Source of the DNA: Schoenoplectus triqueter
Taxonomy: Eukaryota; Streptophyta; Magnoliopsida; Poales; Cyperaceae
DNA: 40,983 bases
Reading direction: 5' to 3'
Assembly (NCBI GenBank): GCA_964058805.1
Contig: CAXKVV010001981.1
Location: 1 to 40,983, forward strand
A program made the translations under genes and the position numbers. The notes under the pieces were generated by a model, which saw only the letters and a program-made list of their open reading frames with translations, was not told the origin of the DNA and made no database searches. Within the stretch, counting starts at the first letter, position 1; every line of letters begins with the position of its first letter. Positions 34,670 through 40,983 of this stretch are shown in pieces.

Positions 34670-35052
34670 GATTATAATTTTTCTTATTATATTATTATAT
34701 TATTATGATTACAACTATGATTATTATTGTCATGATTATGATTATCACTTTATTATTATTTGATTATGTTGTATTGTATTATTATATTATGATTATATTA
34801 TGATTATATTATTATTATATTATTAGAATTATAATTTTTTTATTATTATATTATTATTATTTTACTATTATTATTATCATTGTTAGTATCATAATTATCC
34901 ATACTTTAAAACAACTGTTAAATAATATTTTCACTTTTTCGAATAGTAAAAAATATCACTCTTCTATGACTCTTCAAAAAATACATTATTCCATCACTCT
35001 TCCAAAATTATCACCCTTTCAAATTTATTTCTTAATTTGCCAAATGAACCCC
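32983..35052. repeat. Giant imperfect palindrome (foldback-like) with ATA/ATC microsatellite arms
   Basis: The left arm (about 32983-34006) and right arm (about 34091-35052) are inverted copies. Outer ends GGTTCGTTTCGCAAATTAAG and (reverse complement) GGTTCATTTGGCAAATTAAG match, as do TTTTTTACTATTCG, GATAATTATGATACTAACAA-like phrases and the inner TCTTCTACTTAGTCTAAAAT. The arms are about 1 kb, mostly (ATA)n/(ATC)n-type repeats at 33110-33900 and 34200-34900; the loop is about 84 nt and contains TTTGGCAAATTAA and TGCCAAACATAGCC. No coding content. No clear target duplication was found. Confidence 0.85.
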
Positions 35053-35939
35053 AAGTTTATGTAATATATAAAAGTCCTGTAGAATTTGTACTTGCATCAG
35101 TCAACAGTCAACGATGTGACGCTATGGGGTCCAAATCTGTTGTTATTCTTGTAGAAAAATAGTGTTTGTTATTTATTCTAAAAAATATAAAAAAATTAAA
35201 AATAGAAAAAAAATACATATATATTTTTACTTATAGATTGATAACCTATTAAATTTCATATAATTTCATTAATATTTAGTAATCCATCAAAAACTGTTAA
35301 TTCGAAACCGTTGTAAACATTAATGAAAGACCGTTAAATTTGATAAATTTTAATGAAATATCAAATATTAATGAAATTACATGAAATTTAACGGATATCA
35401 ATCTACAAGAAAAAAAATATCTATAAACTTTTTTTTTATTTTTAAAAATTTTATATATTTTTTTGAATAAATAACTCTTCTTCTACAACAATATAACAGC
35501 AGATTTTGATCCGACGCTGTGTGAGACTTTGACTCTCTGAGTCGTCGCGCTCGCACATTCGCACCTTCCTCTTCTTCCCCAAAATGGCAGAGTCTGTTTG
35601 ACTAGCCCCAAAATGTAGATCAAAATTATTTCAATTAAATTTTCAAAAGCATGTAATTTCACTTCAGGTCTAAGAGATTAGGTTGAATTTCAGTTGTGTG
35701 CGGCTAATTTGGCTGAATCAACTCAGTCGATCCAGTTTTCCTCAAAAAAGCTGCGTCACGGCGAATTTTAGGTGCTGACGGTTTCCGGACGATACCGACA
35801 CTAATAAGACGATCCTTCGACCAAATATTTGAATACTGGGATCACTAGCTGTAGTTCTTGAATGGTTGCTGCTATTTCGAAGTTCGAACCACTTAAAATT
35901 ACAAGCTGAGAGAGAAACACTCGATCAGGAAAGAGATTA
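35053..35939 (+). promoter_or_regulatory. Upstream and leader region of the NLR, with W-box cores
   Basis: Four W-box cores (TTGACT or its complement AGTCAA) lie at 35099-35104, 35106-35111, 35529-35534 and 35598-35603, possible WRKY-binding sites as often found at defence genes. The 35529 site is kept in the decayed copy (CTCTTTGACTCTC near 24570). The MITE at 35127 separates the two upstream cores from the two downstream ones. No obvious TATA box. The leader just before ATG (ACAAGCTGAGAG...GATTA) is conserved between the two copies. Confidence 0.55.
35127..35512. mobile_element. Mutator-like MITE in the NLR upstream region
   Basis: Terminal repeats GGGTCCAAATCTG and, reverse-complemented, GGATCAAAATCTG, continuing TTGTTAT / CTGTTAT and TTGTAGAA. 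The flanks GACGCTATG (35118-35126) and GACGCTGTG (35513-35521) match at 8 of 9 bases. The decayed copy has an uninterrupted GACGCTTGTG at 24556-24565, an empty site. The interior (TAGATTGATA, AAATTTCAT, AATTTCATTAAT and complements) resembles the MITEs at 15.3 and 16.3 kb but is a different subfamily. Confidence 0.9.
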
Positions 35940-38900
35940 ATGGCTGAGGCTATTTTGAACCTTGTGGTAAACAGAATATCTGATGCTGTTGCCACAGAAG
36001 CTCTCCTCCTTTATGGGTTGAGGACCCGAATGGAATCACTTCGGCACGAGCTGGGTTGGATTCAGGCATTTCTGAAAGATGCTGAATCGAAGCAATTCTC
36101 AGACGCAAGAGTGAAAAAATGGGTGGATGATGTGCGTGAGGTGGCATTCAGAATAGAGGATGTCATTGACACAGTTATTGCTGAGAACGACTGTCATACT
36201 GGTAACACTAAACCCTTCAATTTCAAGAGTATTCTGATGAAACCCACCAGGCTCAGTTTTGCACATAAGATCGGTGATGAGATCAACATGATTGAAACAC
36301 GAATCCGTGAGATCAAGGAGTGTCGGGAAAAGTATGATATAAAGGATTTGGGTGAGGGCAATGCAGTGCCAATGAGACGGCCTGTCAAGGAATTTTTACT
36401 TGCTGACATGGATGATCCTGATGTGGTCGGTCTGCAGACTGACAAAGAAAACATAGTTAGGCTTCTACTTGACCGGGAGAATAGAAGGCGGTGTGTGGTC
36501 TCGATCGTTGGACAAGGTGGTCTGGGAAAAACAACTCTTGCTCGGGAAGCATACAACAGGTTAATTTATGCATTCTAATAGATGATTATATTTATATGAT
36601 GTTTCTAAATTACCGTGGCACATTCCATGCCTTAGCTTTTATTGCAGTGGAAATGGACTTGGAGTAATAAACCAATAGTAATCTATCTGTAAATTTTGAT
36701 TGGTCTTTTTAATTTTCTTCTTTTGGCTTGGAGATTAGAAGGAAATAAAATTGAATGTGCATTGATGCAGAGACAATGTAAGCTTCACTGCTAGAAGTCA
36801 ATCACTTCTGTCCTGCATATAGCACAAACAGCACATATTCCTTAATTATGGATTTGCATATGAGTATTTGGCATCTTTAATATACTACTCTTAGTAAATA
36901 TTCATTGATTATGAGACCTTTCAATCACTTATTTCTTAAAAAAATTAGTTACCATTCACAGTTAAAGACCTTTTGTGTACATTTTATTTCAATAATTCAC
37001 AACTGCCGAGATGAGGCTCGAGCTGTTGAACAAATTGTTTATTCTGAGATTGCTTTAATAATCAGGTCCTGCATGAAATTTTGCAAACTTCATGTCCAAC
37101 AATATATATAGAGCAACGTGTTATTTTATGAATAAATTTGCTCGGTGAATTTGCCCCACTTAATTGAGCATCCCTGCATCTGAGTATTTAATGAAGACGA
37201 AGAAGATTGTCCATGTTACAAGTAGTCAATGTTGTAAATTATATATTCATTTATTAGAATATTTTGCTGTGCTGCTGACTAAAAAGTTGCCATTTATTTT
37301 GATTCTTTTTGTAGTGATGAGGTCAAGAGAGGGTTTGAATTTCGATTATGGCTGTCGGTTTCTCAACAATTTAAGTTAATTGATTTGTTGAAGTTGATCT
37401 TAGAGAAGGTTCGACCTCTAAAAGAAGAAGAAAAGGATCATCTTCAAAAAGAAGATCCGACCTCTCGACAGTGGGCAGAAGAATATTTTGTCGGCGAGCT
37501 TTATTCGTCTCTTCTAAATAAAAAGTACCTTATTGTGTTGGATGATGTTTGGACAGAGGATCTATGGATTCAATTGAAGGGAGCTCTCCCAGATAATCAA
37601 AATGGTAGTAGAGTGCTAATAACTACTAGGTCCTCTGACATTGCAAAGAGAGCAGATCCTACTTGTGATCCATACAATCTTCGCTATTTAAATGAAGGAG
37701 AAAGTCAAGAGCTTTTGCTTCGAAAGGCTTTTCCTAATAAGTCTCCTAGAGTTTATTTCCATGATCAATCTGACCTTCTTAAAAGATTTGCAATAAAATG
37801 TGGCAGATTGCCTCTCCCGTTGGTTGTTGTAGGTGGCCTTTTGTCCAGACAGCCACCAACATACAATTCTTGGCACAAGGTTTTGGAAAAGCTTAGTTGG
37901 CATGCTGATGATGGAAAGAAGTGCATGGAGATTCTAGCCACTAGTTATGAGTACATGCCAGCTGTTCTTAAACCATGCTTTATGTACTTTGCATCCTTTC
38001 CAGAAGATTACACAATCAAGGCAAAATCCTTAATGCGGCTGTGGATTGCAGAAGGGTTTATACCTGAAGTGGATAATATGACGATGGAGGAAACAGCTGA
38101 GAATTACTTGGAGGAACTTGTCCAAAGGTACTTGCCTCTATGTGAAGTGTCAAAATTTTCCAGTTATTATCTGTTGGTTCCCGATTAATTACAGAAACAG
38201 AATCAAAATAGCAACAGTTAAACTGCAGCAACCAGAAATCAAAACTGAACCTTTTCAGTTCTGTACCAGCAGAAATAGAAACCAGAAATTGGAAAAACAG
38301 CACAGCAATTTGATCTGTACCAGAACACAACCCTGTACCAGAAATCTGGCCTCGTACCAGCACCAGTGTGCTTTTCAGCAACTAAATCCAACAGCCCACT
38401 CTAAAAGGAATTGTATCAGACACCTTTAAGGCACTAACAAAACCTCAGGATATGTATGAGTTTTCTAATTACCACAAAAGCGCAAAAGAACACAGATCTT
38501 CATCCGAATAAAACCTCGGGATTTCAGGCATTGAAAGCACTAATCAAAGAAGTTTACAAACACACTTTACACACAAAGACACTACCAAACTCTCACTGAA
38601 TAGATTAACAAGGGAGAAAAGGAAGAGGCTTCTGTTGGACCATGAGCCGAGTACCTGACAGTACCTGGTCTCCACTACTCTCTTTTTTTCTTCTTCTCCT
38701 TTGGTTCTCTCCTTTTTTTTGGTATTTTAGTGTGTGTTAGCTGCAGCACAGGAAAAGGCAAAAGCAAGCTGTTGTTTTTTCTCTCTGCGTTCTGTGTGAA
38801 CTGAGGTGTAGAACCATCCTTTTCTTTTTCTATCTCACTACTGTGGAGCAGACAAAGAGCCAGAGGAGATTACAGTTGGTTATTTATTTTGTTTGCGCCT

Positions 38901-40790
38901 CATTCTGTTTGTCCTCTTCAAAATCAGATATTGCTTTGATACCCTTCTTTCATCTCCTCAGTCCAAACTTATTCAAAACAGCCCAAAAAACCAAGGGGCT
39001 GCGTATGAGGAGGGAACCCAACACTATCTTTATTTTCACCTGCCTAAAAAATCCCTTCACCTGACTTTTTTTTTTGAGAAAAGCGAAATGTCAAGCCCTT
39101 CACCTAACTACTATTATTTATTTGGGACATTTTTACATTTTATATTGTTATTTGAATTTTAGTTTTTCTATCACGAAATTAAAAAAGTGGTAGCATGATG
39201 GAGGCCCTTGAATTAACCCTCATCATTTTTTAATTTGTTTTATGGCAATTAAGTTTGTTGATATGTTTTAATTTGGAATTGCTACAATTATCATATGGAA
39301 TAGTTAAATATTTATATAACATGTCGAGTCTGCTTTATACCACAAAGTAATGATCTGTATAGTTGAGATGTTTATGAAATTTGATCTTTGAAAAGTTTAT
39401 ATTTTTTAAAATAGTAGTGTGATCTAGTGTGCTTCAACTAATCTATGTTTCAGCAATATCTTTCTTTTTTGAACTTACGTTAATCAACTGGAATGGCTTA
39501 CCAAACTGTTTTTTCAGGAGCATGATCCAAGTTTCAATAAGGTTTTGCAATGGATCCATCAAGTACTGCCGCATACATGATCTCCTACGCGATCTTGCCA
39601 TTGAAAAAGCTAAGGAGAACAGTTTTATGAAAATAATATTAAATCAAGGTGGCAGTTCTAGGTCCAATGCAATACGCCGTGCAGCTTTGCATCGCAATAG
39701 TCCAGAAATTATGGAATACACAGGTCTGAATCTTCGTTCTTTGTTGTACTTTAGTAATTTGCCAAACATTGCTAGCTTTAGGCTGCTAAAGATTTTGAAT
39801 GAAATGACCAAGGATGATATCATCAGACCTATCAAGGGGGACATTTTCAAGGAATTAACCCAGTTAAGATATTTGGGTATTTGCTCATGTTATAGATTTT
39901 TTGGGGCTGATATTGAACTCTGGAAAAGCATAAGCCGTCTGAAAAGCCTCCATACACTTGATGTTCCGAATGTGCATCGGTTTACATGTGATCACACACC
40001 CATACCAGATTGCATATGGGAAATCAGAACATTGAGGCATGTAATTGTACCAGAACATACATTTGGGCCCCCATCAACAGCAGACCTTCCAAATTTGCAA
40101 ACACTAAAAACAGTGAGAATTAGGGCATCATGGCTAACTGACGGGTGGCCTAAAATTCCCAACGCTCGGGTGCTGAGGCTTTTGGTTTTCCCCCCCAATT
40201 ATGAGGAGTCATTTCACACTTTCTTAAGTGGGCTGCACCACCTTGTCTCTTTACACATGAACATTCATCATGTAGGTAGTTCATCATATGAAATGTTGGA
40301 CATGAGTGCCCTCCCTAGTTATAACCGCATGCAGTCCTTGCGTGTGGATGGGAAATGGTCCTGGAGCAAGGAACTTGGTATTAGTTTATTTCCAAAACAC
40401 CTCACAAAGCTCGTCCTTTCATTTTCCAACATTGTTAAAGATCCGATGCCAATTTTAGAAAAGCTAGGGAGCCTCAGGGTACTAAAATTCGATTGTGCAT
40501 ATAGAGGAGAACTTTTTAGTTGTTCGGCTGTAGGATTTCCAAGCCTGGAACATTTGGAATTCTATTGTTTAGAAATGCTGGAGGAATGGAAGATAGAGGA
40601 GGGGGGCATGCATGTACTTAAGAAGATCACAATATCGTGCTGTTATAAATTGCGGCTGATTCCTGAGCTGCAACATATTATCAATCTCAAGGAGCTATCT
40701 CTGATACACATAAAAGCAGATCTTCACAACAGGTTGCTAGGAGAGGAAGCATACAAAATCAAACATGTTCCATCAATTAAAATTACATGA
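35940..40790 (+). CDS. CC-NB-ARC-LRR disease resistance protein (RPP13/RPP8-like CNL)
   Basis: Intracellular immune receptor that, in known relatives, detects pathogen effectors and triggers cell death. Three exons, 35940-36559, 37315-38127 and 39518-40790, join in frame (both introns phase 2, GT/AG) to 901 residues. N-terminal Rx-type coiled coil with EDVID (73-77); NB-ARC with P-loop GQGGLGKTT (191-199), RNBS-A-like FRLWLSVSQQF (216-226), kinase-2 YLIVLDDVW (278-286), RNBS-B GSRVLITTR (304-312), GLPL-like GRLPL (370-374), RNBS-D CFMYFASFPEDY (428-439) and IHD (497-499) in place of MHD; then irregular LRRs from about 510 to the end (LRYLGI, LRSLL, LHTLDV). Length is normal for the family. 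The start is supported by the conserved leader and by the homologous relic at 26797. GRLPLP and IHD differ from consensus but occur at variable positions. It appears intact; expression cannot be judged. Confidence 0.93.
36560..37314 (+). other. NLR intron 1
   Basis: 755 bp, AT-rich, with donor AG|GTTAAT and acceptor TTTTTGTAG. It interrupts the NB domain just after the P-loop, at Ser207. No inserted element recognised. Confidence 0.85.
38172..39023 (-). mobile_element. Solo-LTR-like element in NLR intron 2 (antisense)
   Basis: The ends TGTTGGTTCCC (38172) and, reverse-complemented, TGTTGGGTTCCC (39023) form short inverted TG...CA termini typical of LTRs. The flanks TTATC (38167-38171) and CTATC (39024-39028) match at 4 of 5 bases, consistent with a diverged 5-bp duplication. 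The 852-bp body is less AT-rich than the surrounding intron and has repeated CTGTACCAG phrases (38260-38370) and a CT-rich zone at 38680-38840. No gag or pol frame. Intron 2 is otherwise 38128-39517 (1390 bp). Confidence 0.65.
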
Positions 40791-40983
40791 TTTTGTTTTG
40801 TACTATATTTTTTTCATGATTTGAAGCTTTTGGCACTTTTAATTTCAATCAGTTATTTTTTGCGTTTTGTGGGCTTTCTTCTGCGTCTTTGTGTGGTAAA
40901 TCCTGTAATGATCGCTTTCTTTTACACTGCATCGTTAAGCGTTTTTCTATGTATCTGCCAAGCACTGGCTTATAATCACGGTA
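40791..40983 (+). other. NLR 3' flank
   Basis: T-rich sequence after the stop codon, presumably 3' untranslated region. No clear AATAAA signal within the window. Confidence 0.5.

Noticed and set aside
36194..36556. 120-codon minus-strand frame
   Set aside because: Antisense shadow of NLR exon 1.
38058..38429. Opposite-strand frames of 107 and 103 codons in NLR intron 2
   Set aside because: They lie across the intron donor and inside the LTR-like element, and show no gag, protease or polymerase motif.
39429..39517. Extending the NLR third exon upstream to the frame start at 39429
   Set aside because: The acceptor at 39515-39517 (TTTTTTCAG) joins exon 2 in phase and gives the expected VQRSMIQV sequence; the upstream residues have no counterpart in the family.
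1..40983. CRISPR arrays, bacterial operons or phage genes
   Set aside because: No spaced identical repeats and no prokaryotic gene organisation; introns and plant gene families show a plant nuclear origin.

Overview
The window looks like nuclear DNA of a flowering plant, most likely a eudicot. It is very AT-rich, the genes have introns with GT/AG borders, and the genes belong to plant-specific families: a coiled-coil NLR and an LRR-VIII receptor-like kinase. Small transposons of several superfamilies are dense throughout. Nothing in it looks bacterial, viral or organellar. I could not name the species.

Layout. 1-8.1 kb is AT-rich intergenic DNA with a MITE, one end of a Mutator-like MITE and a GC/CT-rich island at 5.8-6.0 kb. 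8.2-12.4 kb holds a hAT-like MITE with a near-perfect 8-bp target duplication, a second GC-rich island that could be a 5' exon, a roughly 2.0-kb tandem array in which exon-like blocks are repeated, and a truncated hAT-like element. 13.8-14.3 kb is a cluster of GGCCCGTTA / TGGGCC motifs. 15.2-16.7 kb carries two Mutator-like MITEs of one family. 19.0-19.5 kb is another GC-rich island, on the minus strand.

20.7-23.0 kb (minus) contains a five-exon gene of 346 codons that I reconstructed. It resembles the cytoplasmic part of HPCA1-like LRR-VIII kinases. Every splice phase is consistent and there is no stop, but the glycine loop and DFG motif are lost, so it reads as a truncated pseudokinase.

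24.5-26.9 kb is a decayed copy of the 5' region of the NLR gene. It is split by a 1.8-kb CACTA transposon (3-bp ATT target duplication) and ends after about 30 codons. 27-32 kb is mostly non-coding with transposon ends, a GC island, a candidate LTR and a small coding-like relic. 33.0-35.05 kb is a giant imperfect palindrome (arms near 1 kb, rich in ATA/ATC microsatellites) ending about 0.9 kb upstream of the NLR start codon.

35.94-40.79 kb (plus) is the main gene, a three-exon CC-NB-ARC-LRR resistance protein of 901 codons with EDVID, P-loop, kinase-2, RNBS-B, GLPL-like, RNBS-D and IHD motifs. Intron 2 holds an 852-bp solo-LTR-like element in antisense. Its upstream region has W-box cores and a 386-bp Mutator-like MITE. 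The matching site in the decayed 24.5-kb copy lacks that MITE, so the insertion can be ordered relative to the duplication.

The window is best read as an immune-receptor neighbourhood being reshaped by transposons: one apparently intact NLR, one NLR relic, and one receptor kinase reduced to a probable pseudokinase. I see no clearly new multi-gene system. The most promising leads are the intact-frame pseudokinase, the NLR-proximal giant hairpin, and the recurrence of GC-rich telo-box islands, one of which lies inside the CACTA element.
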